Assembly (NCBI GenBank): GCA_030040425.1 | Contig: JASHTS010000128.1 | Span: 1 to 64,000 of the forward strand | DNA: 64,000 nt | From: Acidobacteriaceae bacterium | GTDB lineage: Bacteria > Acidobacteriota > Terriglobia > Terriglobales > Acidobacteriaceae | Reading direction: 5' to 3' | In this document: positions 51,297 to 60,429 of the stretch, piece by piece | Numbering within the stretch: position 1 is the first letter of the stretch | Layout of the letters: each line of letters begins with the position of its first letter | Translations under genes and position numbers: made by a program | Notes under the pieces: model-generated | The model's database searches: none | The model's input: the letters and a program-made list of their open reading frames with translations, nothing else | What the model was told of the DNA's origin: nothing

Positions 51297-52922
51297 TCAG
51301 TGCAACGTCGCCAGGGACGGATTGGTGTTTTCCGGCGGAAGATGCGCGGTAAGCGGGCGAAGCGTCGGGGCTGAGGCAATCTCTACGCCGTCGCAAAGTA
51401 CGCGCAACCCGGTCCCGCGATGGTATCGGGCGCCATCCCGGTCATAGAGGATCGCGAGCAGATGGCCGTGGTAGGGTACGCCGTCAATCGCGAACCATGG
51501 CCACTCGTCCGACACCAGCGGATGGATCGTCAAGGCGTCCCCCGGAGCAGGACGCAGGCCAATGAGCCCGGTAATGACAAGATCGGCAAATCCTGAGTGA
51601 TTGTAATAGCGCCCGCGGTTCGCCGGCGGCTGTTTCTTTTCCTCGAGGATAGTGCGGGCGATCCACTGTCCGGTGTCCGGATCGAGGTCTTCGTCAATCC
51701 ACGGGATACGCCGCCCGTTGGGAAGCTGGATATGCTGCGAGAGAACATACTCGGCGAGGATCTCGCGGTAAGCGCCGGGGCCGATCACTGTTTGCGAGGG
51801 GCCGTTCAATAGATTTGCCAGCGCAATCAGCGTCTGCGTGGTGGCGAAGGGCCAGGATGGTCCATTCCAAAGGCACTCGTGCGGATATGCAAAGCGGAAG
51901 CGCGGGCTTCTTCGCTCTGCCGTCGTTGGGCCATATTTTCCGGCAAAGCCTTGCGGGTCCGTCAGCTGTTCCCAGGCGACGGCGCGATTGGCATGCGGCA
52001 GATTGAAGTACCAAGGCACGTATCCAATCAGCTCCCGAACGTCCACCCAGCCTGCAGCGGAGCCGCGGTGTACCGTCTCATAGAATTGGTCGGTGGGATT
52101 CCAGAGCCAGCTCTCTACCAGGGCACGCAGGTCTTCAGCCTTTTTTTCGTATTGCAGCTCGAGCGCGCTGTCGCTTTCAATTTCCGCCATTTTGGAAATA
52201 GCGGTCGCGTCTCCGTACATATAGCTATTGATGGTGGGGCGATAGCCGCTGCCGCCGATCGAGTCTTCCATGCCGTCGCGGTCGTCGATCTGCCAGAATA
52301 GCCCGTTGGGATCCCGATGCGTCTTTTCCCACGCATCGTAATTATTCACCAGGGCCGGCAAAAGGTCGATCACCAGCCTGCGATCTCCCTGCGCAAGATA
52401 CACCGCATAGATGGAGTCGGCCGCGGCAAAACTGTAGCGCCGCGGTTCGCCGTCGGGCGAGAGCCAGAACCGTGCATCGTCGTTGGCGTACTTTGCGTCG
52501 CGCAGCCAGCGAGCCTCTTTGAGGTGATCCTCCGCCGCGCAGTCGATGGCGTTGAATTTGCCCGCCCAGGGCACGTTGTCGAGAAACTCATCGATGATAT
52601 AGCCATCCGGCGTAAGCCGGATATGTTTTTGAAAGGAGTACCAGCGGAAATAATAAATCTCTTCGAGGTTCTTGTCCGGAACATCAAGCCAGGGGATATT
52701 CCGCGTCATCCACGGCCATTCATTCGGCGGATTATCGTTAAGAAACGCGCGCTCCTGTTGCTCGAATTCAACGAAATAATGACGGAACGCGTCAGGGTGG
52801 AGCAACTCCTTCCTCGGCTCAATCGGGCGCTGGGCTTGCGCTGCAGCCACATGCGGGAGAAGGGACAGGAGCAACGGAACGATCAAGAGCAGCAAAGGCG
52901 CGCGGGAGTCGCGAGGTTTCAT
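51297..52922 (-). CDS. Secreted MGH1-like (alpha/alpha)6-barrel glycoside hydrolase
   Basis: Signal peptide; IYYFRWYSFQKHI; WQIDDRDGMEDSIGGSGYRPTINSYMYGDATAIS; HECLWNGPSWPFATTQTL. Confidence 0.82.
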   Translation of the reverse strand: MKPRDSRAPLLLLIVPLLLSLLPHVAAAQAQRPIEPRKELLHPDAFRHYFVEFEQQERAFLNDNPPNEWPWMTRNIPWLDVPDKNLEEIYYFRWYSFQKHIRLTPDGYIIDEFLDNVPWAGKFNAIDCAAEDHLKEARWLRDAKYANDDARFWLSPDGEPRRYSFAAADSIYAVYLAQGDRRLVIDLLPALVNNYDAWEKTHRDPNGLFWQIDDRDGMEDSIGGSGYRPTINSYMYGDATAISKMAEIESDSALELQYEKKAEDLRALVESWLWNPTDQFYETVHRGSAAGWVDVRELIGYVPWYFNLPHANRAVAWEQLTDPQGFAGKYGPTTAERRSPRFRFAYPHECLWNGPSWPFATTQTLIALANLLNGPSQTVIGPGAYREILAEYVLSQHIQLPNGRRIPWIDEDLDPDTGQWIARTILEEKKQPPANRGRYYNHSGFADLVITGLIGLRPAPGDALTIHPLVSDEWPWFAIDGVPYHGHLLAILYDRDGARYHRGTGLRVLCDGVEIASAPTLRPLTAHLPPENTNPSLATLH

Positions 52923-53938
52923 TCTGACTCCTCAAAGCCAAGTGACGGTCCACGGTGCGTAGCCAATCCGATCTGCTCGAGATGAACATTTCTGCCGTTG
53001 TACCAGAGCATCCATTTGCCGCCGGCGAGTATCGCGTAGGGCTTGTAGCACGCGTCTGCGTCAAAGCCGCTCCCGACGGCGCGAATGATGGGATTCGCCG
53101 GGCAGCGTTCCCAGGCATACAGGCCATCGCGCGAGCGGGCGAGCCCGATCTGCGCATGGTCGATATCGCGATAACCGATATAAAGCGCGTAGTACCAGTC
53201 GTCGCGGCGAATCACCTGAATGCCGGCAACGCGCTGTTTCTCCCATTCATACTGGGGATCCGGCCGAAACACCGGATTCCCTGAATTCTTTGTCCAGTGC
53301 AATCCATCCTTGCTCAAGGCGTAGCCGATTGCGTTCGGCTCATATTGTGCGCCGCCGGAATACCACATCCGCCACTCTCTCCTTTTCTCGTCCCACAAGA
53401 CGTGCGGGCACATCAGAGCCACGCCTTCCCAGGGCAGCTCCGGCCTGAGAACCGGGTCTCGGGACTGGCGCACCCATGCAGTCCCATCGCGGCTCGTTGC
53501 ATATCCGATGGCTGAATGACCGTCCTGCCGCCCTTCTCTCGACGGCGTCCGGCTCCACGTCTGGCCGGTGTACCACATGTGATAGCCATCCGCGCGCTTC
53601 ACTACAACCGGCCGGTTGATGTCGTCCTCCCATCCGGATGCCGGATTGGGAGACAGCACGATCTGTGGTGCTGACCAATGGATGCCGTCGCTGCTTTCGG
53701 ACAGAGCCACCGATTTCTTGGGCCGCCAGGAGAGCCACATCCGGAATCTGCTTCGATCCTCGAGAACGCATATGTCAAAACAGCTCCCGTATTCCGCTCC
53801 CAGAACGGGATTCCCAGAGTATTTGTGCCAACCTGCGCTTGTCTGCTCTTCTTCAGGAACAGACCAGCCTCCAGAGCTTTTGAGGTTCGCAATTCCCACC
53901 GCACCTAGCCACGCGAGCACCGCACGGCGATTGATCAT
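52919..53938 (-). CDS. GH43/GH130-like five-bladed beta-propeller glycosidase-family protein (paralogue 1)
   Basis: WHKYSGNPVLGAEYGSCFDICVLEDRSRFRMWLSWRPKKSVALSESSDGIHW...GYHMWYTGQ...AIGYATSRDG...MWYSGG. Confidence 0.75.
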   Translation of the reverse strand: MINRRAVLAWLGAVGIANLKSSGGWSVPEEEQTSAGWHKYSGNPVLGAEYGSCFDICVLEDRSRFRMWLSWRPKKSVALSESSDGIHWSAPQIVLSPNPASGWEDDINRPVVVKRADGYHMWYTGQTWSRTPSREGRQDGHSAIGYATSRDGTAWVRQSRDPVLRPELPWEGVALMCPHVLWDEKRREWRMWYSGGAQYEPNAIGYALSKDGLHWTKNSGNPVFRPDPQYEWEKQRVAGIQVIRRDDWYYALYIGYRDIDHAQIGLARSRDGLYAWERCPANPIIRAVGSGFDADACYKPYAILAGGKWMLWYNGRNVHLEQIGLATHRGPSLGFEESE

Positions 53939-54024
53939 GACACAACCCGCTCCCGATTCTCCAACGCAAAACAATTCAAAGACACCCCGGCTGCATTCCA
54001 GCCCGCTTCAGCAGCCACATGATC

Positions 54025-55005
54025 TTAGGACTCTGCGATGAAATCCAGACTTTCGCCGGAGTGCGTCACGAGCCCGATCTGCTCCAGGTGCTCCCTCCGG
54101 CCGTTATACCAGAGCCTCCATTGGCCATCGGAGTACAGGGCATAAGGCTTGTAACAGGCGTCCGCATCCCAGCCTTTCGGAGTTGGCCGCACAATGGGAT
54201 CTTCGGCGTGACGGATCCAGCCGGTAATGCCGTCTTTGGAACGCGCAAGCCCAATCTGCGCATGATCGATATCGCGAAAGCCGATATAGAAGGCGTAGTA
54301 CCATCCCTTCCAATAAAGTATCTGCGCTGCCGTTACGCGGTCTTTTTCCCAATCGTTTTTGGGATTCGGCCTTAGCACCGGGTTGGCATTGTACTTGTGC
54401 CAGACGAGTCCGTCGCCGCTGGTTGCGTAGCCGATCGCATTGGGCTCATATTGTTGGCCACCCGAGTACCACATTTTCCAAATTCGATTTTCACTGTCCC
54501 ACAGCACGTGCGGGCACATAACCGCGACACCCTCCCAGGCAGCCTCCGACACCAGAACCGGCTTATCTGACTGCCGCGTCCACTTCACTCCGTCCGGGCT
54601 TGTCGCGTAACCGATCGCCGATCGCCCCTTGGCCTGGCCCGTGTACCACATGTGGTAGCCGTTTTCACGATGCACTACGACCGGACGATTCATGTCGTCT
54701 TCCCAGCCGGTCTGAGGCAACGGGGCGAGCACGATCTGCGGCGGATTCCAGTGGATACCATCCGTGCTTTCAGTGATGGCGATGCTCTTCTTTGGACGCC
54801 AGGAGACCCACATCCTGAACTTCGCGCCTTCTTTCAGCACGCACACGTCAAAGCATGTGCCATATTGCCCGCCAAGAACAGGATTCCCTTCGTATTTGAC
54901 CCAGCCACGAGGGCGCTCCGCGTTAAAAGCTCGCAACGCTCTGCCCAGCGAAAGTGCCGCAGTTGCGGCTCCCAGGATCTTCAGCAAACTCCGTCTCTCG
55001 ATCAT
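54025..55005 (-). CDS. GH43/GH130-like five-bladed beta-propeller glycosidase-family protein (paralogue 2)
   Basis: WVKYEGNPVLGGQYGTCFDVCVLKEGAKFRMWVSWRPKKSIAITESTDGIHWN...; colinear with the ORF at 52919-53938. Confidence 0.75.
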   Translation of the reverse strand: MIERRSLLKILGAATAALSLGRALRAFNAERPRGWVKYEGNPVLGGQYGTCFDVCVLKEGAKFRMWVSWRPKKSIAITESTDGIHWNPPQIVLAPLPQTGWEDDMNRPVVVHRENGYHMWYTGQAKGRSAIGYATSPDGVKWTRQSDKPVLVSEAAWEGVAVMCPHVLWDSENRIWKMWYSGGQQYEPNAIGYATSGDGLVWHKYNANPVLRPNPKNDWEKDRVTAAQILYWKGWYYAFYIGFRDIDHAQIGLARSKDGITGWIRHAEDPIVRPTPKGWDADACYKPYALYSDGQWRLWYNGRREHLEQIGLVTHSGESLDFIAES

Positions 55006-55044
55006 GTCCTTCTCGACTGTATTCGCCTGCGAGTGGGTTTTCGT

Positions 55045-58000
55045 TTAAAAGATCGCGTGGAGCGAAAGCTGGATGTTCCTCGGAGCATTGGCGGTGCTGA
55101 TAATGCCGAAGCCCTCTGTGTCTGGCGAGACCTGGTTGTTGTAGCCGGGGGCCTGCAGCACGGTGTGATTCAATGCATTGAATGCCTCGGCGTGGAAGTT
55201 GAGCTTCACCGATTCCCAGATTCCGAAATCCTTGTCAAGGCTGGCGTTGAAGTCTTCGATGCCTGATGCCGGTCCTTTGAAGACGCCGTTGATCGCGTTG
55301 CCCAGGTAGAGGCGGTCGCCCGTCGGCAAGGTGGTTAAGGATCCATTGACCATAACCTGGTCAGCGTGGATGAATTTGCTGGGATCGATCCAGCTCACGC
55401 CAATTTCGGAGCCGCCGGACACGACTGTCTGTTTACGGTTGGATAGCAGCGCGCCGCCTCCGGTGTAATTCGCGTAGCATCCCGCCGACTGGAAATTAAA
55501 TGCGTCGCAGCTGTTGTCTGAGATGCTGCCGTACGAGCCGGTGATCGCCGTGCCCGTTCCGCCGATCGCCCAACCTCCGAAGATCTTGTCCGCAGTCCGG
55601 TAATTTCTGAGGAAGGAAGGGATCTTGTAGCGGAATGCAGCGGTCATTTGATGGACAAAGCCGGGGCTGTAGTAATCGAGCGCGCAGTCCGCCAGGTATC
55701 TGCAGCCATTCTGTTGCGCCACGTCGTTGCTGAAAGTGTAGGTTCCCAAAAGCGTCAGACCATAGGAATACCGCTTATTGACCTGCACCTGAAGCGAGTT
55801 ATACATGGAGTTGTAGTCGGAGTAGAGCGTAGTGATGCCGCTGAAGCCGGCCGGGTAATACGGCTCGCGCGAATATACGTTGGCAGCATCGTTTGTGCTG
55901 CCGCCGGGAAGGAATACCGGCCAGTTCTGGTTGTGGGTTTCGAACAGGTGCGTTCCGCGCGTGGCCACCCAGGCGGCAGAGAAGACCCAGGTGTTGATGG
56001 GTTCGATTTGATACTCCAGATCGAATTTTGAGTACTCGCCATTGTTGAAGTTCGGGGCTAAGGCCTGTTCCGTGAGGGGATTGGGGAAAACGAGGGTCGC
56101 GGCCGCCGCCGAGCCCGCGGTGGGCGCGGTGAAGGGGAACGGCACGCTGCCATATTGTGCATAAGGCTGGGAAAGGTTCAGCCCCGGACCCTGTGCGGGC
56201 GAATAATCGACGCCAAATGGGGCGGCGGTCGTGTATCCGTTGAAAGTGAGAAGGTACTCATAGTCGGTGTACAAGCCGTACCCGCCCTTGAGCGCCGATT
56301 TGTGATTTCCGAAGATGTCCCACGCGAACGAGAAGCGAGGACCGAGGTTGTAGTGGTTGCCAGTGAGGTTCGGTGGAATTCCCGCATCGCCTACGGTCAC
56401 CAGTCCGACAGGTGCGGTGGGAAATACGGTGGATGGTTGTCCTGGACGGAAGGTGACGAACCGGTTCTTTTCCTCCCTGACTCCGAAATAGGGCTGCAAA
56501 CGCAAGCCAGCCATGAATGTGAGTCGCGGGTTCAGTTTGAACGTGTCCTGGATGTACCCCTCGCGGGCCGGGTAGTTGACGATGAGATTTTGCGCGCTGT
56601 TCTGATAAAAGCTGGCGCCGAATTGCCCGAGAGGCCCGCCGTTCAGCATCATGTCGGCAATGCCATTTCCGGTCCCACCAAAAACGTTGTCCGAGTCTTC
56701 GAACGAAACGTCGGCCCCTGCATCCCAGGTTTGGCTGAAGACTTCGTGATAATTGCGCAACTCGAGGCCGGTCTTGATGGTATGCCGGCCCTTGGTCCAT
56801 GTGAAGTTGTCTGTAATGTCCCAGGTGTACTGGGTCATGGGATTGACGTAACCCTGCCAGATATCGACGCCCATGTTCCGCGGAGTCGAAATCTCCATGA
56901 CATCTGGAGCCAGGTGGTCACCGACGGCGGCGATGCCTGTGTTCTGCGGATTGATGATCCCGCTGCACGGGGCGCAGGTGTTGGTCACCGAGATTTCAGT
57001 CTGAGTGAGGCCAAGAACGAAGTTGTTCAGCATCGACGGGTTAATCGTGTAGGTTTCGTTGATTGCCCATACCTTGGTCTGGATGGGTTCACCCCAGGTC
57101 GCGTCGGGATCGGGGTACTGCGTGGCCCAGGATGCTTCGCTGAACTCGTCGTACATATCCTGGAAGCTGGGCGAGTCGTTATACCACCAGAGGCTTCCGA
57201 AGATACGGTTTTTGCTGCCGAGATTCTCGTCGACTCGGACGACCCAGGTTTGAATGAGCGTATTGAAGCTCGGAGTCCAGGTGAATGTGTCGGTTCCGCT
57301 GGTGGGCGCGGGCATGATCGCTGTTCCGCCGGAAGCATTGAGGGCTTGTCCGATGGGCCCGAAGTCGGATGCCGGAATGACGGGGGTCGCCACGCCGTTG
57401 ATTACTGGTACGCCGTCGGGTGAATCGGCGAAATTGCCGCCGCGCTCATCGTTGGTAATTGTCTGCCCGCTTGTGGTGGAGTTCTTCGAAGTGCTGGTGC
57501 GCTCATAGGAGACGAAGAAGAATGTCCTCTCTTTTCCGTTGTACAACTTCGGAATCCAGACCGGACCTCCAACATTTCCGCCGTACCACTCCTGGTGAAA
57601 GGGCTGACGCGCGACTCCCTGGAAATTGTTCGACCAGGAGTTCGCGTTCCACGCGCCGTTCTGAAGATAGGTCCAGAATTGCCCGTGAAACTGGTTGGTG
57701 CCGTTTCTCAGCGTAGCCTCAATCTGGCCGCCGGCACCGCGGCCGACGGAGGCGTCAGGGAGGGCTGATGCGACGCTGAACTCGGCCGTGTTTTCCGACT
57801 GGGGGTAATCAGCCGCGGCTGAGCCATGCATATAGTCGTTCATAGCTGCGCCGTCGATATCGTAGTTATTGGTGAGCTGGGAAACGCCGTTGAAGCTGGT
57901 TACCGGGATGAAGAAGCTGGCGCCGGTCCCGGCGGCCGTAGCGCCGGGCATCAGCACCTCCATCGATTCGCGCGGGTCACGCCCTTCTACTGGAACCCCC

Positions 58001-58560
58001 TCGATCAAATCGGGGTCGATGGTGGTCAGATTATTGGCCGTCTCCGTATCCACCATCGCCGACGAGCCAGACACGGTCACGGTTTCCACCGCGGTCCCCA
58101 CCGACAGCGCCACGGGAAGCGTTGCCGATCCGCCGGCATGAAGAATCACCTCGTCCGCCTGGAAAGTCTTAAACCCTTGCATGGTGCATTTCACCGTGTA
58201 CGCGCCGGCGGCGAGCGAGACAAATTGATAAAGGCCCGACCCGTTGCTCACCGTGCTCGAAGTCACGCCTGTTTCCACATTTCGCGCCACAATGGTGGCG
58301 CCGGGAACGACCGCGCCGTTTTGATCATTTACGGTGCCGGAAAGAGACGCCGAAATGTCGACCTGCGCCGGGGAGGTTAGAGATGTTGCCAACAGCAAAG
58401 CCACGCAGCACAGCACGGAAGAGAGTCGGAATGGTCCAAGCATGTCGCGGACCAAATTCTGCCGGGAGCCGGCGGTCTTTTTGCTTCTCAAGGGGTTGAC
58501 CGCAGACCAGAGAGTGCGCGCAAGGCTCGGGGATTCGCCAGTATACGGGTATCCTGTCAT
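55045..58560 (-). CDS. TonB-dependent receptor, Oar-like
   Basis: ISASLSGTVNDQNGAVVPGATIVARNVETGVTSSTVSNGSGLYQFVSLAAGAYTVKC; VPVEGRDPRESMEVLMPGA plug; C-terminal PRNIQLSLHAIF. Confidence 0.92.
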   Translation of the reverse strand: MTGYPYTGESPSLARTLWSAVNPLRSKKTAGSRQNLVRDMLGPFRLSSVLCCVALLLATSLTSPAQVDISASLSGTVNDQNGAVVPGATIVARNVETGVTSSTVSNGSGLYQFVSLAAGAYTVKCTMQGFKTFQADEVILHAGGSATLPVALSVGTAVETVTVSGSSAMVDTETANNLTTIDPDLIEGVPVEGRDPRESMEVLMPGATAAGTGASFFIPVTSFNGVSQLTNNYDIDGAAMNDYMHGSAAADYPQSENTAEFSVASALPDASVGRGAGGQIEATLRNGTNQFHGQFWTYLQNGAWNANSWSNNFQGVARQPFHQEWYGGNVGGPVWIPKLYNGKERTFFFVSYERTSTSKNSTTSGQTITNDERGGNFADSPDGVPVINGVATPVIPASDFGPIGQALNASGGTAIMPAPTSGTDTFTWTPSFNTLIQTWVVRVDENLGSKNRIFGSLWWYNDSPSFQDMYDEFSEASWATQYPDPDATWGEPIQTKVWAINETYTINPSMLNNFVLGLTQTEISVTNTCAPCSGIINPQNTGIAAVGDHLAPDVMEISTPRNMGVDIWQGYVNPMTQYTWDITDNFTWTKGRHTIKTGLELRNYHEVFSQTWDAGADVSFEDSDNVFGGTGNGIADMMLNGGPLGQFGASFYQNSAQNLIVNYPAREGYIQDTFKLNPRLTFMAGLRLQPYFGVREEKNRFVTFRPGQPSTVFPTAPVGLVTVGDAGIPPNLTGNHYNLGPRFSFAWDIFGNHKSALKGGYGLYTDYEYLLTFNGYTTAAPFGVDYSPAQGPGLNLSQPYAQYGSVPFPFTAPTAGSAAAATLVFPNPLTEQALAPNFNNGEYSKFDLEYQIEPINTWVFSAAWVATRGTHLFETHNQNWPVFLPGGSTNDAANVYSREPYYPAGFSGITTLYSDYNSMYNSLQVQVNKRYSYGLTLLGTYTFSNDVAQQNGCRYLADCALDYYSPGFVHQMTAAFRYKIPSFLRNYRTADKIFGGWAIGGTGTAITGSYGSISDNSCDAFNFQSAGCYANYTGGGALLSNRKQTVVSGGSEIGVSWIDPSKFIHADQVMVNGSLTTLPTGDRLYLGNAINGVFKGPASGIEDFNASLDKDFGIWESVKLNFHAEAFNALNHTVLQAPGYNNQVSPDTEGFGIISTANAPRNIQLSLHAIF

Positions 58561-58641
58561 CGTGGAACCTCCTGAAGTGCAAACAGAAACGTATACCCCT
58601 TTTCGGCCGTAAGCGTGAATCGAGCCATCCGTCGGTGTCCA

Positions 58642-58766
58642 GTACATTCCTCGTTAATCGCTGTACATTCAGGGCGCGCTCGCCAGGACGCTGAATGCGA
58701 GGAAACTTCTGGTAGTTAACGGCTTAGTGTCACGTTACAACTGGCTGGCATCATCCGTTACAACTG
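58642..58766. promoter_or_regulatory. Two pairs of direct repeats in the divergent promoter region
   Basis: GTACATTC at 58642-58649 and 58663-58670; CGTTACAACTG at 58733-58743 and 58756-58766. Confidence 0.5.
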
Positions 58767-58799
58767 ATCCGAATCATTCTTGCCGCAGCAATTTTTCAT

Positions 58800-60377
58800 G
58801 TGATAACGTTGGAATCGCCTGGGGGCGGCATGTTGGTAATTGACCGAACTGCGGAACTGGCCGAGTATGAAGCCGTAATCTCGTCTGCTCATTTCGCTGG
58901 CACGACAAACTCCAGCCGTCTGCTGCGCTATGTTTGCGACAGATTCTTCCTCGGGGCCACACATATCACTGAAGCAGAGGTCGCGGTCGGGGCCCTGGGC
59001 CGGCGAACAGATTTCGACTCGCAGCAGGATTCGATCGTGCGAGTCGAGGCCCACCGCGTTCGCAAGCGCCTCCATGATTTTTACGAGAGCGAGGGAGCCG
59101 GCCACGCGATTCGGCTCGTCCTTCCGCTGGGCAGTTATCTGCCCCATTTTGTTCCCGCGGACGAAGTCGCCGGAGCCGCCAGGAATGGAGAGGTGGCGGA
59201 GATACCCCAGCTCGCGGGGCCTCTTTCATCCAAGCCGCGGGGACCGATCCGCAAACGGGCCATCCAGATTTCGGCACTGCTCTTCGCCGCCTTCCTTGTG
59301 GTGGCGGGCTACCTCTATTTTCACAATCGCGTGAAGACGCCCGCGCCTGCGCTTCCAGCATCGGCAGCGCCGACGTCAGCGGCCGCACCGGGGCCACCTG
59401 AAGTTCTTGTCATGGCCGGTTCGTCGGCCAGGAGCTACACCGACCAGCTCGGGCACGTCTGGTCTGCCGACCGCTATTTTAGCGGGGGCGAAGAATGGCA
59501 GGTTTCGTATCGCAGAATTCTCAGGACCAGCGATCCGCAGCTGTTTCTATCCGCGCGGCAGGGCCAGGATTTCAGCTACGACATTCCACTCAAGCCCGGG
59601 TATTACGAGTTGCGTCTCTACTTTGCGGAGACATTTTACGGGGAAGACAACACCGAAGGCGGCGGCGAATCGAGCCGGATGTTTGACGTGACCGCGAACG
59701 GCGCGCCGATCCTGACCAATTTCGATCCGCTTTCCGATGCGGGAGGAAGCAACACTGCGGACGTTCGTGTGTTTGCGGGAATCTCGCCGGGCGCTGACGG
59801 CAAACTTCATCTTCGATTCCGCAACCACTTTGCGCTCAAAGCGGTGGCCTTCGTCAACGCGATCGAGCTGACGCGCACTGAAGGCAAAGCCATGCTTCCG
59901 GTCCGCTGGGTAGCCAGTGATTCCGCCGTGGAGGACAAGGCGGGCCGGCTCTGGGTTCCGGATCAATTTGTTGAAGGCGGACGAAGGCGCGCGCATCGGA
60001 ATCAGGTTCAAGGCACCGAGGAGCCTGAGCTTTACCAGTCAGAGCGCTATGGGAATTTCACTTACGCGATTCCTGTTTCGTCCGATGCGACCTATACACT
60101 CACCCTTTATTTTGCCGAAGAGTGGTTCGGCACCTCGGACACCGGAACTTCAAATACCGGTTGGGTCGGCAGCCGCGTCTTCGACGTCTATTGCAACGGA
60201 ATTTTCCTCCTGCATGACTTCGACATTTACAAGGAGTCGGGAGGGGCCCTGCGAGCGATCACGCGCACCTTTCACGGATTGAAGCCGAATCACCAGGGCA
60301 AGCTCTATCTTTCCTTTGTTCCCAATCAGGATTACCCGAACATCACCGCGCTTGAAGTCGTTCCCGAGCGCAAATAG
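58800..60377 (+). CDS. Putative membrane-bound regulator: cytoplasmic HTH-like domain, TM helix, two malectin-like domains
   Basis: N-terminus SSRLLRYVCDRFFLGATHITEAEVAVGALGRRTDFDSQQDSIVRVEAHRVRKRLHDFYESEG; TM IQISALLFAAFLVVAGYLYF; two units of QDFSYDIPL/NFTYAIPVSS...YxLxLYFAExxFG...SRxFDVxxNGxxLLxxFDxxxxxGG. Confidence 0.8.
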   Translation: MITLESPGGGMLVIDRTAELAEYEAVISSAHFAGTTNSSRLLRYVCDRFFLGATHITEAEVAVGALGRRTDFDSQQDSIVRVEAHRVRKRLHDFYESEGAGHAIRLVLPLGSYLPHFVPADEVAGAARNGEVAEIPQLAGPLSSKPRGPIRKRAIQISALLFAAFLVVAGYLYFHNRVKTPAPALPASAAPTSAAAPGPPEVLVMAGSSARSYTDQLGHVWSADRYFSGGEEWQVSYRRILRTSDPQLFLSARQGQDFSYDIPLKPGYYELRLYFAETFYGEDNTEGGGESSRMFDVTANGAPILTNFDPLSDAGGSNTADVRVFAGISPGADGKLHLRFRNHFALKAVAFVNAIELTRTEGKAMLPVRWVASDSAVEDKAGRLWVPDQFVEGGRRRAHRNQVQGTEEPELYQSERYGNFTYAIPVSSDATYTLTLYFAEEWFGTSDTGTSNTGWVGSRVFDVYCNGIFLLHDFDIYKESGGALRAITRTFHGLKPNHQGKLYLSFVPNQDYPNITALEVVPERK

Positions 60378-60429
60378 CTACTCCTCTTGACGCTCTGGTT
60401 TTGGTATCCTCAGGCTTCTAGGAGGGACT

